Shown one piece after another: positions 18,282-26,385 of a stretch of DNA of 64,000 nucleotides. A model generated the notes under the pieces. The model was not told where the DNA came from. It saw only the letters and a list, made by a program, of their open reading frames with translations, and searched no databases. Each line of letters opens with the position of its first letter. Position 1 is the stretch's first letter. Origin of the DNA: Compostibacter hankyongensis (GTDB lineage Bacteria; Bacteroidota; Bacteroidia; Chitinophagales; Chitinophagaceae); NCBI RefSeq assembly GCF_039541075.1, contig NZ_BAABFN010000004.1, positions 124,001 to 188,000 on the forward strand. Reading direction: 5' to 3'. A program made the translations under genes and the position numbers.

Positions 18282-19289
18282 ATGAGCCGCGTTTTTTCTG
18301 TCATGATGCTGGCGTTTGTCCTGAGCGGTTGCAGACCGGAGACGCATAAAAAAGGCCTGCCGCCCCGGCATGTGAATTACGTGCTTAGCGGCGGAAGCGG
18401 ATTTTATGACTATGCGCCGAGCGCCATTGAGACCGATAGCGTACGGTATATCTTTTTATGTCAGAATAAAGACCCTTTTAAGGTGGTCGATCATATTTAT
18501 CTGTACAAAGGCATGCCGGGCAGGGACGGTTACCGCTGGGGGCCCGGTAAGGAGGTGCTGGCCCCTTCAGATACCGGTTGGGATGATGTGCATGTCTGCG
18601 ATCCGGATGTGCGTGCATTCCGGCTGACCTATAAAGGAGAAGTTTACAACTGGATCATGACCTATCTGGGAGTGGACCGGTGGGACGGGAAGCATAACCG
18701 GATCGGTCTGGCTTTTGCAAAGCAGATCGAAGGACCGTATATAAAATACGATAAGAACCCCGTTATCGCCTACGGAGACACCTCGAAATGGGGCGCGGGT
18801 CAGAGTACTTCGGTTGTGCTGGATACGGCCACCATACAGCTGTTTTATTCCAGGACGGATGTCATGTGTGTCAGAAATATAAAGCCGGCAAAAGCAGATT
18901 CGATGGTGATCGGCAGGGAACATGTGGTGCCGTACCTCCATACAAACACCTATGTTGCCTTTTCTCAGAAAAGCCGGTATGCCGTATCGGAGCTGCGGAG
19001 GCGTCAGTCGAAGCAGATCCCTACCTGGGTGGGGAACCATATCCGGCTGCTGCGGGAACCCTTATCCGAAAGCCTGTCTGCGAAAGAAGACGGGTGGGAG
19101 GAAATAGGATTTGCAGGACCGGATCAAACCGGTTTCCCCCGGAATCATAATCCCGGTTTCCTGACGGACGACCGAGGTTACCTGCCCTCGGACAGTATGG
19201 CGGTTGTTTATTTTACCACGGCCGTTACGGGAGAAAACTGGTTATGGTCTTACCATTTGTATTCGGCGGAGTTTGACCTGACACCCTGA
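18282..19289 (+). CDS. Beta-propeller glycosidase-like lipoprotein, second paralogue
   Basis: 335 residues from ATG 18282, four bases after the DUF2264 stop. This start gives a clean lipoprotein signal (VFSVMMLAFVLSGC); ATG 18264 would overlap the previous gene by 14 bases and is an alternative. Propeller-like motifs: DYAPSAIETDSVRYIFLCQ, WDDVHVCDPDVRAF, KGEVYNWIMTYLGVDR, GKHNRIGLAFAKQIEGPY and TSKWGAGQSTSVVLDTATIQLFY. The order and spacing (CDPxV, HN, GP, T.K.GAG) match the protein at 15359, so the two are paralogues within the locus. Likely a secreted glycosidase or sugar-binding propeller; catalytic competence unknown. Confidence 0.72.
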   Translation: MSRVFSVMMLAFVLSGCRPETHKKGLPPRHVNYVLSGGSGFYDYAPSAIETDSVRYIFLCQNKDPFKVVDHIYLYKGMPGRDGYRWGPGKEVLAPSDTGWDDVHVCDPDVRAFRLTYKGEVYNWIMTYLGVDRWDGKHNRIGLAFAKQIEGPYIKYDKNPVIAYGDTSKWGAGQSTSVVLDTATIQLFYSRTDVMCVRNIKPAKADSMVIGREHVVPYLHTNTYVAFSQKSRYAVSELRRRQSKQIPTWVGNHIRLLREPLSESLSAKEDGWEEIGFAGPDQTGFPRNHNPGFLTDDRGYLPSDSMAVVYFTTAVTGENWLWSYHLYSAEFDLTP

Positions 19290-19350
19290 TAACGGTTACG
19301 GACATGGGTAGCGCTGATATGAAAAATGTTTATTGTCAAAGTAAAACGGT

Positions 19351-20307
19351 ATGAAAATAACTTGCTTCGCAGGGATGATGCTGATGCTGACCGTTACGCT
19401 GCATGCGCAGGTGAACATTTTGCTGGATACGGATATCGGGTCGGATTGCGACGACGCCGGCGCATTGGCGGTGCTGAACAAGCTGGCGGACCGGGGAGAG
19501 GCGCATATGCTGGGCGTGATCTACAGCTCGGGCAAAAACAAGTATGGCATCGGCGTATGCGATGCGATCAATACCTACTACGGGCGTGGCGATCTGCCCC
19601 TGGGGCAGTACAAGGGAAACGATATCGGCGATCCGGCAGACCATTATTCGAAAGCCATTGCCACCGCGGGAGCGGTATATCACCACGACGTGGTAGATGA
19701 TGCGCCCGAGCTCGTGGAGACCTATAAAAAGATACTGAAGCGGCAGCCCGATTCGAGCGTTACCCTCGTGACCATCGGCCATCCTTACGGACTGGTGCTG
19801 CTGATGCGCGATGCTGCGGCTTGGCGGCTGGTAAAGCGGAAAATAAAAAAGTGGGTTGCCATGACCGGCACCTCCGAAAAGCCTAACCGCGACTGGAATT
19901 TTGGAAGAAACGGCGCGGAATATTATATCGATACCTTGCTGAAGCACTGGCCCGCGGATGCTTATTTCTGCACGCTGGGGCGGGAAGTGGTTACCGGCAA
20001 TAAAAAGCTGCCCGCTACGCCGGCGGATAACCCGGTGCGGAAGGCCTATGCTTTGTGGAACGATGCCCTGTCCCACGGCCGGTACAGCTGGGACCAGATC
20101 GCCGTATTGTTTGCCGTTCGTCCGCAGTATTTCAGGGTGGACAGCTCCGGTGCGCTGGAGCAGAACAAAGCCCTGCAGACCTACTGGAACCCGCGGGGGC
20201 ATAACCCGAAGCATCATCGCGTGCTGGCTCCGGTGGCCGGCAACAGCGCGCTGGCGGATACGATAGAAACGCTGATGAGCGAGGCGCCCTCGCGTCCCGG
20301 GAAATAG
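19351..20307 (+). CDS. Secreted nucleoside-hydrolase-like protein 1
   Basis: 318 residues with a signal peptide ending LHAQ. It carries the inosine-uridine nucleoside hydrolase calcium-binding signature LLDTDIGSDCDDAGAL near the N-terminus, a central NRDWNFGRNGAEYY block (ribose-binding Asn region) and C-terminal WDQIAVLFAVRP. The usual G(P)LTNLA motif is replaced by TIGHPYGLVLLM, and the His before the C-terminal Asp is a Trp. The family cleaves N-glycosidic bonds of ribonucleosides in the cytosol; here the protein is exported, so it is more likely to work on extracellular or periplasmic ribosyl-type substrates. First of three consecutive paralogues. Confidence 0.85.
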   Translation: MKITCFAGMMLMLTVTLHAQVNILLDTDIGSDCDDAGALAVLNKLADRGEAHMLGVIYSSGKNKYGIGVCDAINTYYGRGDLPLGQYKGNDIGDPADHYSKAIATAGAVYHHDVVDDAPELVETYKKILKRQPDSSVTLVTIGHPYGLVLLMRDAAAWRLVKRKIKKWVAMTGTSEKPNRDWNFGRNGAEYYIDTLLKHWPADAYFCTLGREVVTGNKKLPATPADNPVRKAYALWNDALSHGRYSWDQIAVLFAVRPQYFRVDSSGALEQNKALQTYWNPRGHNPKHHRVLAPVAGNSALADTIETLMSEAPSRPGK

Positions 20308-20390
20308 CATCGTTCGGATTTTCGTTTATGATAACTGACCCTGATAAAAACGCTCCCGAACCTTTCGGGATATTCAAAAACTTTAAAAAC

Positions 20391-21386
20391 ATGGTTATGC
20401 GCTACTGCCTGTTATTTTGTACGCTTTGTCTTTTTACATTGTCCGCCTGCGTGACCGCCCAGAAAAAGCAGGGGCCCGTGCCCGTTATCTTCGATTCCGA
20501 TATCGGTCCGGACTATGATGATGTGGGCGCCATTACCATCCTGCACGTCATGGAGGACAAAGGCGAGGCGAAGATACTGGCTACCGTGGCCAGCAATAAA
20601 TACGAAGGAATTGCGGCCGTGCTGGATCTTTTCAACACGTATTTCGGGCGGCCGGAGATACCGATCGGCGTGCCCAAAGGAGAGGGCGTCAGCCTGACCG
20701 ATCCGCAGCACTGGACGGACTCCCTGCTGGCGAAGTATCCGCACCGGGTAAAGCGGAACGCGGATGTTCCCGATGCGGTAAAGGTCTACCGCAAGGTGCT
20801 GGCCGGGCAGCCCGACCACAGCGTAACCGTGGTTACCGTCGGCTTTCTGACGAATCTGGCCGGGCTGCTGGATTCGAAGGCCGATGAATTTTCACCGCTG
20901 TCCGGTAAGGAGCTGGCGGCCAGGAAAATAAAGCAGCTGGTTTGTATGGGAGGACGATATCCGTCCGGCAAGGAATTCAATATCATGAAGGATGCTGCCT
21001 CCTCGCAGAAGGTGTTTGACAGCTGGCCCACGCCGGTCATCTTCAGCGGATTTGAGATCGGGGCCGAGATCAAAACAGGGTTGCCGCTGATCCACAATAC
21101 AGCGCTCAGCAGTCCTGCAAAAGATGCGTTCAGCATTTGTATCCCGCAGTCGCCTGAGGACTCGGCCGGGCGTATGAGCTGGGATGAGACCACGGTGCTG
21201 GTGGCGGTAAGGGGCTATGCGCCGTATTATACCCTGCAGCCGGGGAAGATAAAAGTCGCCTCCGATGGCAGCAACACCTGGGACAAACAAGGCCAGGGAC
21301 AGTTTTATCTCGTGAAAAAGACCGCTCCGGAAAAGGTGCAGGAGGTGATCAATGATTTGATGATGCAGGAACCCCGGCGTAAATGA
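20391..21386 (+). CDS. Secreted nucleoside-hydrolase-like protein 2
   Basis: 331 residues from ATG 20391, chosen because it starts the signal sequence MVMRYCLLFCTLCLFTLSACVTAQ-type hydrophobic stretch, whose Cys could be a lipobox. This is the most canonical of the three: VIFDSDIGPDYDDVGAI (metal site), VTVVTVGFLTNLAGLL (matching the GPLTNLA motif), LVCMGGRYPSGKEFNI and WDETTVLVAVRG. Predicted calcium-dependent hydrolase of nucleoside-like N-ribosides, located in the periplasm or anchored to a membrane. The stop overlaps the following gene start (ATGA). Confidence 0.87.
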   Translation: MVMRYCLLFCTLCLFTLSACVTAQKKQGPVPVIFDSDIGPDYDDVGAITILHVMEDKGEAKILATVASNKYEGIAAVLDLFNTYFGRPEIPIGVPKGEGVSLTDPQHWTDSLLAKYPHRVKRNADVPDAVKVYRKVLAGQPDHSVTVVTVGFLTNLAGLLDSKADEFSPLSGKELAARKIKQLVCMGGRYPSGKEFNIMKDAASSQKVFDSWPTPVIFSGFEIGAEIKTGLPLIHNTALSSPAKDAFSICIPQSPEDSAGRMSWDETTVLVAVRGYAPYYTLQPGKIKVASDGSNTWDKQGQGQFYLVKKTAPEKVQEVINDLMMQEPRRK

Positions 21387-22594
21387 TCCCGATGAAGAAA
21401 GCACGGACCGTAATAGCGCGGGCAGCGCTGGTGCCGCTGATGACCGGATTGCTTTTTGTAAGACTTCATGCGCAGCAAAGCGGCTCTCCCGCAAAGCGGA
21501 TACCCGTGATCGTGATAACGGACCTCTATCATCCGTACCAGGATTTCGGGGATAACTTTGATCTCGTTACGGCTTATGCGCTGCCGGAGATCGATCTGAA
21601 AGCGGTCATCCTCGACGTTACCGACGCCTTCCGTAAACCGGTGGCGGATCATCCCACCCTCTGGCGCGATCCGCGGGGTCCGCGCGAGGCCGGGATCATC
21701 CCCGTGATGCAGCTGAACTATATCTTCAACCGTAACATTCCGTTTGCCTGCGGTCCTTTCACGCCCATGCGCAGTCCGTGGGACAAGATGCAGGATATAC
21801 CGGGCTTTCAGCAGGAGGGTATACAGCTCCTGCTAAAGACGCTGAGAGAAAGCCCGGTGCCGGTAGAGATACTTTCCTTTGGCTCCGCCCGTCCGCTTGC
21901 CGTGGCTTACAACCGGAGCCCCGCGTTGTTTCGCAGAAAGGTAAAGCGCATCCATCTTTCCGCCGGCACGGCAGCGCCGGACATGCGGCCGGGGAAAGAC
22001 AAGGGCGCCAATGCTATTCCCGGCGGCGAGTGGAACGTGGCCCTGGATGTCAATGCCTTTATCCGGCTGCTGCAGTCCGATCTGCCGGTAGCGCTTTATC
22101 CCTGCGCTACACGCGACGGCGCCTTTGTCTGCGGACAGCACAATACCTACTGGCAGCTGCCCGGGCTGAGCTTTATCCGCACATTGCCGCCCAAGCTGCA
22201 CCGTTATCTGACCTTTGCCTATAACCGTACCCTGCGCCCGGATTTCCTGCGGGCGATGGACGACAACAGCGCCAAAGACACGACGAACTACGCCCACCCG
22301 CATCATGTCTGGGAAACGGCATTATGGATCATGGTTTCAGGACGCAAGCTGGTGCAGCGCGCAGACGGCAGCTGCCGGCTTGTGCCGCAGGACAGCCTGC
22401 GGCCTGACGACCGTATTATCCCTGCCACGCTTCAGCCCTGTACGGTAAAGGTGCGCAGCGACGGAAGGTTCAGCTTCAGTACGACGGGGCGGCCTTCCAA
22501 CTTTTCCATTTATTACCGGCAGGATCCCGTGCAGCGTGAGAAAGGCCTGCAGGAAGCGCTACCGGCCCTGTACAAGTCGTACGTTTATCCGTGA
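21383..22594 (+). CDS. Secreted divergent nucleoside-hydrolase-like protein 3
   Basis: 403 residues overlapping the previous gene by 4 bases. Signal peptide ends RLHAQ. The N-terminal metal motif is stretched and altered (VIVITDLYHPYQDFGDNFDLV instead of DTDxGxDxDD), but the later EWNVALDVNAFIRLL and LPVALYPCATRDG segments match the ribose-binding region of nucleoside hydrolases. About 80 extra C-terminal residues follow the hydrolase-like part. It may have lost classical activity or have a different sugar specificity. Last gene of the long + strand locus; it converges with the - strand gene ending at 22611. Confidence 0.72.
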   Translation: MIPMKKARTVIARAALVPLMTGLLFVRLHAQQSGSPAKRIPVIVITDLYHPYQDFGDNFDLVTAYALPEIDLKAVILDVTDAFRKPVADHPTLWRDPRGPREAGIIPVMQLNYIFNRNIPFACGPFTPMRSPWDKMQDIPGFQQEGIQLLLKTLRESPVPVEILSFGSARPLAVAYNRSPALFRRKVKRIHLSAGTAAPDMRPGKDKGANAIPGGEWNVALDVNAFIRLLQSDLPVALYPCATRDGAFVCGQHNTYWQLPGLSFIRTLPPKLHRYLTFAYNRTLRPDFLRAMDDNSAKDTTNYAHPHHVWETALWIMVSGRKLVQRADGSCRLVPQDSLRPDDRIIPATLQPCTVKVRSDGRFSFSTTGRPSNFSIYYRQDPVQREKGLQEALPALYKSYVYP

Positions 22595-22610
22595 GCGTTA
22601 TTGAAAATGG

Positions 22611-24074
22611 TTATTTTCCAAACCGGAAGCCCACACCGGCCTGCAGGAAGGAGTTGCGGACATGGTACTGCTGTCCGAAGGCATTGTCCTTGACGATACC
22701 GGAAAGCCCTTTCTGGTACTGGGCTGAAATTTCCCAGCGCACGCCCAGGCGGTAATGCGCGCCGAGTACCCAGCGCAGGTCCAGCTTGTTGAGACTTTCG
22801 CCGGTAGCGGCCGAACGGGTTACATTCTCCGGCTCCGGAACTTCGGGGTCCCGGGCGATCATCATGTCCATCCGGTCATACTCCTGGAACTGCTTTTCGC
22901 CGATCGCCTTTTGGAGGACCGATACCTGAAGGCCGCTGCCGACCGAGAAGCGCGAGCTGAGGCGATACTGCAGGGTCAGCGGCACGTCGATATAATAAAG
23001 ACGGTCAAACGTAATGTTCTCCTGCGCATACGTGGCTTGCGGCGAAACGGCCCGCTCCGGGCGCATCATGGTATGGACAAGCTTTTCCCGCTGCAGGTCT
23101 ACCGGCGAGGCCAGAGCAATGCCGGCCTGCAGGTCCAGCTTTTGGGAAAGAGGGTGGCGGACAAAGACGCCGGGATAAACGTCCAGCGGCGCGCCTTTCA
23201 TCAGGGGATTGAAATTTGACTGTGCATCGCCAAAGCTGCCGGCGGAGTTGACGTTGAGCCGGATGCCCCATTGCAGGCCCCTGGCGGCAGCCGGCGGTGT
23301 GGAGGCCGGCGCGGTCATGCCGGAAACGGGCGCTGTAGCGGCCGGCACTCCGGACGATGGCGCTGTGGATGCCATGGACTGCGGCGGGATGGCAGACGTC
23401 GGGAATGCCGGCGATGCCGATCGTGCCAGCGCCATCCTGGCCGCCGGCGTTACGATCCCCGTTCTGCGGCTGGCTGCGGATTGCCGCCATGCCCGTTCAA
23501 AAGATGCCGGCAGGGCAGGAGCGGTGTTGAGAAAAGGCAGCGCCGTCTTTTCTGCAGAACTGCTTTCTGCAGATAGGCTTTCTGCGGGGTCGGCGGCAGC
23601 ACTTGCTGTAAGGCCGGTAGAGGGGCTTACAGCGTGACCGGGATAAGCCGGGCTGCCGGCTGCTTCCGGAACCCGTTGCTCGTCTGCCCCGGAGAGCGCC
23701 GGGCCGGCGGATAATGCGGGAGAACCGGCATTGCCGGCAGGCAGGGCGGCGCCAGCGGCTGGCATCGCTGATCCTTCATCAGCGGCGACCGCTTCTATAA
23801 GCGTATGCCCGTTGCCGTTATTTTCAGATGACGTTTTTGAAAGCGAAGTATGGTGTTGCAGGAGAAATAATATGGCGGCTCCCGTCAGCAACAGCAGGGA
23901 AGCGGCCGCCGCCCGGATATACCGTGGCCTCATCCGTCGCACGGGGGCGCCGGCTACCGGCATATGCGTATCCAGTAAGGCGTGCATCTGCTTCCATCCT
24001 TCCGACGGGTCGGGAGGAGGTGCGGAAGATAGCTTTTGCCGTAAGGGGGAATTATGGGTAGATTTCTCGCGCAT
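22611..24074 (-). CDS. Envelope-spanning protein: cytoplasmic stub, one TM, Ala/Pro-rich linker, outer-membrane beta-barrel
   Basis: 487 residues. The N-terminal about 50 residues are soluble and contain a SEGWKQMHALLDTHMP motif typical of Bacteroidota proteins encoded next to ECF sigma factors. Residues 53-72 form a single hydrophobic helix. About 190 residues of low-complexity Ala/Pro/Ser/Gly follow, then a beta-rich domain (about 270-487) with alternating motifs such as LQWGIRLNVNS, PLTLQYRLSSRFSVGSGL and a C-terminal QAGVGFRFGK, typical of PorT-like outer-membrane barrels. No N-terminal signal peptide. Encoded 73 bases downstream of the ECF sigma factor, so it may act as a cognate (anti-)sigma or envelope sensor; inferred. 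Confidence 0.75.
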   Translation of the reverse strand: MREKSTHNSPLRQKLSSAPPPDPSEGWKQMHALLDTHMPVAGAPVRRMRPRYIRAAAASLLLLTGAAILFLLQHHTSLSKTSSENNGNGHTLIEAVAADEGSAMPAAGAALPAGNAGSPALSAGPALSGADEQRVPEAAGSPAYPGHAVSPSTGLTASAAADPAESLSAESSSAEKTALPFLNTAPALPASFERAWRQSAASRRTGIVTPAARMALARSASPAFPTSAIPPQSMASTAPSSGVPAATAPVSGMTAPASTPPAAARGLQWGIRLNVNSAGSFGDAQSNFNPLMKGAPLDVYPGVFVRHPLSQKLDLQAGIALASPVDLQREKLVHTMMRPERAVSPQATYAQENITFDRLYYIDVPLTLQYRLSSRFSVGSGLQVSVLQKAIGEKQFQEYDRMDMMIARDPEVPEPENVTRSAATGESLNKLDLRWVLGAHYRLGVRWEISAQYQKGLSGIVKDNAFGQQYHVRNSFLQAGVGFRFGK

Positions 24075-24147
24075 GCATCGGGGAAAAAATCGCTTTTACA
24101 TTTGATAAATAAACTTTTCAGCGAACAGATACATGCCTATGTACGTA

Positions 24148-24711
24148 TTATCCGCTGACCACGGATTGTCCCTCACGGAACAAATTACGCAATTTCTTTT
24201 TGGCCGCCGTCAGGTGCCAGCGGGAGGTGCTTTCCGTGATGCACATCAGTCCCGCAATTTCTTTATGGCTGTATCCTTCCACTTCATACAGGTTAAATAC
24301 AGCCTGCATCACCGGGGGCAGCGAGCGTACCAGCTTCAGCAGCTCATCCGCAGTAATGCGGTCCAGCGCTTCTTCATTCAGCTGAAGGTGGACGGCGGTT
24401 TCCAGGGGACTGTGGGCAACAGACCGGTGCAGGCTCCGGATATGATCCAGCGCGGTATTGATCAGGATCCGCCTGATCCACGCTCCCAGCTGTCCTTTTT
24501 CGGGTTCCCATTCGGCAATATGCCGAAATATCTTTAAAAAGCCTTCGTTGACTACGGCCAGCGTATCGTTTTGCTGGGGAGTATACCGGTTGCAGATGCG
24601 ATAGGCCAGCTCAAAATATTTCCGGTACAGGCGTTCCTGCGCCACCCGGTCGTTGCGTTTGCAACCCGCTACCAACAGGGTATCTTCGTATGCCGGCTGA
24701 CGGTATTCCAA
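24148..24711 (-). CDS. ECF-type RNA polymerase sigma factor
   Basis: 187 residues. Region 2 is visible in DTLAVVNEGFLKIFRHIAEW and LGAWIRRILINTALDHIR; region 4 helix-turn-helix in YEVEGYSHKEIAGLMCITESTSRWHLTAAKKKLR. Region 3 is absent, as expected for the extracytoplasmic-function group. It directs RNA polymerase to a small regulon, often including its own operon. The next gene on this strand encodes an inner-membrane/outer-membrane bridging protein that may regulate it. A nested palindrome lies in its leader (24731-24781). No SusCD gene is co-transcribed with it, so a role in the PUL cannot be assumed. Confidence 0.92.
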   Translation of the reverse strand: MEYRQPAYEDTLLVAGCKRNDRVAQERLYRKYFELAYRICNRYTPQQNDTLAVVNEGFLKIFRHIAEWEPEKGQLGAWIRRILINTALDHIRSLHRSVAHSPLETAVHLQLNEEALDRITADELLKLVRSLPPVMQAVFNLYEVEGYSHKEIAGLMCITESTSRWHLTAAKKKLRNLFREGQSVVSG

Positions 24712-24730
24712 GGGGTATCGCTTGTTGTAG

Positions 24731-24781
24731 ATTTGTCCATCTCCGGTGACATGCCGGAGGACCGTAGTCTAATGGACAAAT
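24731..24781 (-). promoter_or_regulatory. Nested inverted repeat in leader of the ECF sigma gene
   Basis: Outer arms ATTTGTCCAT (24731-24740) and ATGGACAAAT (24772-24781) pair perfectly over 10 bp. Directly inside, CTCCGG (24741-24746) pairs with CCGGAG (24754-24759) around a 7-base loop, leaving a 12-base bulge on one side. The element ends 20 bases upstream of the sigma factor start codon. It could be an operator or an RNA hairpin controlling translation. Confidence 0.5.
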
Positions 24782-24839
24782 AGGATACCACATTTGCTGC
24801 ATACTTCAGAAAAAAAACTCCAGAACGATTGCCTTCCTG

Positions 24840-24899
24840 AAAAAAAGCAGCCCGTTGCCGTTGTTGTCCTGTGTCGGATATACACAGGCTCCGGGCTGC
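24840..24899 (-). terminator. Rho-independent-like terminator of the 24943-25434 lipoprotein gene
   Basis: Arms GCAGCCCG (24847-24854) and CGGGCTGC (24892-24899) pair over 8 bp, enclosing a second 7-bp hairpin CCTGTGT/ACACAGG. On the - strand the stem is followed by seven Ts (24846-24840). It lies about 45 bases beyond the lipoprotein stop codon. Confidence 0.75.
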
Positions 24900-24942
24900 C
24901 GGATGTTTTAAATTTACTTTAATACATTTTCGTTACCTGCTG

Positions 24943-25434
24943 TTACTCACCGGTGGTATCGGCGGGTGCAGTGCGGGCGAAAGAGAGGGTTTTGGTTACC
25001 GCTACGGAGTCGTCCATCATGTCGGCATAGGTCAGTTCCAGCGTGCTGTCCGTCAGGGAGATGCCGGCAGTGTAGATGGCATCTGCGCTCTGCAGCTGGA
25101 TAGAATCCTCGCTCATGTTAAAGGCCCAGTTGCCCGATCCGTAAGGCAGCAGCGAAGAATCGCAGGTAGTGCCGCCGTCGCTGAATGCATAATCGTGATT
25201 CAGGTTGAATGCCAGGGAATCATCTGCATTGCAGGCAGAAAGAATGCTGCTGTCCTGCATGGAGCTGTCGGCTACCATAGCGGCCCGCAGTGACCAGGCG
25301 CCTTCCGATAACTGTACCTCCTTGGGCGTGTTTACCGGTCCGTTGTCATCGTCGTCATTGTTACATGCGGTAAGCACGGTGCCAAATACCGCAACGGCTA
25401 ACAATCCGCTGATCAGCTGTTTTTTCTTCGTCAT
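24943..25434 (-). CDS. Small lipocalin-like lipoprotein of unknown function
   Basis: 163 residues with a lipoprotein signal (AVAVFGTVLTAC) followed by an Asn/Asp-rich tether (NNDDDDNG). The mature part has the rhythm of small Bacteroidota lipocalin-like proteins: a WSLRAAMVADSS start, a DDSLAFNLNHDYAFSDG strand pair, GNWAFNMSEDSIQL and ISLTDSTLELTYADM. Two pairs of Cys could form disulphides. Has its own terminator downstream and is divergent from the alpha/beta hydrolase gene. I do not recognise a specific family; binding of a small hydrophobic ligand would be speculation. Confidence 0.75.
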   Translation of the reverse strand: MTKKKQLISGLLAVAVFGTVLTACNNDDDDNGPVNTPKEVQLSEGAWSLRAAMVADSSMQDSSILSACNADDSLAFNLNHDYAFSDGGTTCDSSLLPYGSGNWAFNMSEDSIQLQSADAIYTAGISLTDSTLELTYADMMDDSVAVTKTLSFARTAPADTTGE

Positions 25435-25455
25435 TTTAAAGTTGTTTTAAAGTCA

Positions 25456-25467
25456 GTAAAATTTTAC
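25456..25467. promoter_or_regulatory. 12-bp perfect palindrome in a divergent promoter region
   Basis: GTAAAATTTTAC is a perfect palindrome 22 bases upstream of the lipoprotein start and within the 144-base divergent region shared with the alpha/beta hydrolase gene. Could be an operator; a chance AT-rich palindrome is equally possible. Confidence 0.25.
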
Positions 25468-25578
25468 TTCTCATCTCTTATTACGACGGGAGAGCGGCAA
25501 ACGCGGGGTCGGGCCGGAAATTTTTTCCTTTGCCCCGTTTTTACAATTTCCGGAATTGGCGTAGGTTTGATCGCAGTC

Positions 25579-26385
25579 ATGGACGGGTTTTATCTTCCTT
25601 TGCGGGAAAACAGGCTGTATTGCTGCAGCTACGGCAGCGGTACGCGCCTGCTGCTGGCTTTGCACGGCTTTGCGGAAGACGCGGCTGTGTTTTCCTGTCT
25701 GGAGCCTTGTCTGGGAACCGATTATACCATCGTGGCGCCCGATCTTCCCTTTCACGGGCAGACCCGGTGGAGCGAAAAATATTTTACCCCGGCCGACCTG
25801 GCGGAGCTTGCATCAGCGCTGCTGAAGCGTTACGGGTGCCGGGAATTTTCGCTGCTGGGATACAGCATGGGCGGACGGCTGGCGCTAAGCCTGGCCGGTC
25901 TGCGGATGGAAAGCATCCGGGAGCTGATCCTGCTGGCGCCGGATGGCATCAAAAACAATCCCTGGCATTTGTTTGTAATAAAAAGCAGGCTGGGAAATCA
26001 GTTACTGCATAAAATGGTCAGCCATCCCACCCTGTTTTTCCGGTTGCTGGAAACGGGCCGGAAACTGCGTTTGCTGTCCGAAGGGTTTTACAGGTTTATT
26101 TTTTATCAGATGGAAACAGCACAAAAACGGTTGTTGGTGTACCGGGTATGGACGGCCATGAAAACCATGCTGCCGGATATCGGGCAGCTGCGCCGGGAAA
26201 TCCGTCGCTGCGGAACTTCCGTATGGCTGCTGTTTGGCCGGTACGACCGCGTCATCCCTCCCGCCGTCGGGGAAAAGCTGGCCCGCGGACTGCCCCAGTG
26301 CCGGTGCCTCGTGCTGGAAAAGGGTCACCAGCTGCTGGCTCCCGACGTGATCCGCATACTGGGCGAAAAACTGAACCGGGCATGA
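25579..26385 (+). CDS. Alpha/beta hydrolase
   Basis: 268 residues from ATG 25579; an in-frame TTG at 25567 overlaps a TAGGTTTG promoter-like box (25562-25569), which argues for the ATG and a nearly leaderless mRNA. Features of the fold: LLLALHGFAEDAAVF (oxyanion HG), nucleophile elbow SLLGYSMGGRLALSLAG (Ser), Asp in WLLFGRYDRVIPP and His in LVLEKGHQLLAPD. The catalytic triad is complete, so an active esterase or similar hydrolase is likely; substrate unknown. The stop overlaps the next start (ATGA), so it is co-translated with two glycosyltransferases, suggesting lipid or glycan metabolism. Confidence 0.88.
   Translation: MDGFYLPLRENRLYCCSYGSGTRLLLALHGFAEDAAVFSCLEPCLGTDYTIVAPDLPFHGQTRWSEKYFTPADLAELASALLKRYGCREFSLLGYSMGGRLALSLAGLRMESIRELILLAPDGIKNNPWHLFVIKSRLGNQLLHKMVSHPTLFFRLLETGRKLRLLSEGFYRFIFYQMETAQKRLLVYRVWTAMKTMLPDIGQLRREIRRCGTSVWLLFGRYDRVIPPAVGEKLARGLPQCRCLVLEKGHQLLAPDVIRILGEKLNRA

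Noticed and set aside
22595..22610. Terminator between the convergent genes ending at 22594 and 22611
   Set aside because: The 16-base gap shows no stem-loop with a T-run.
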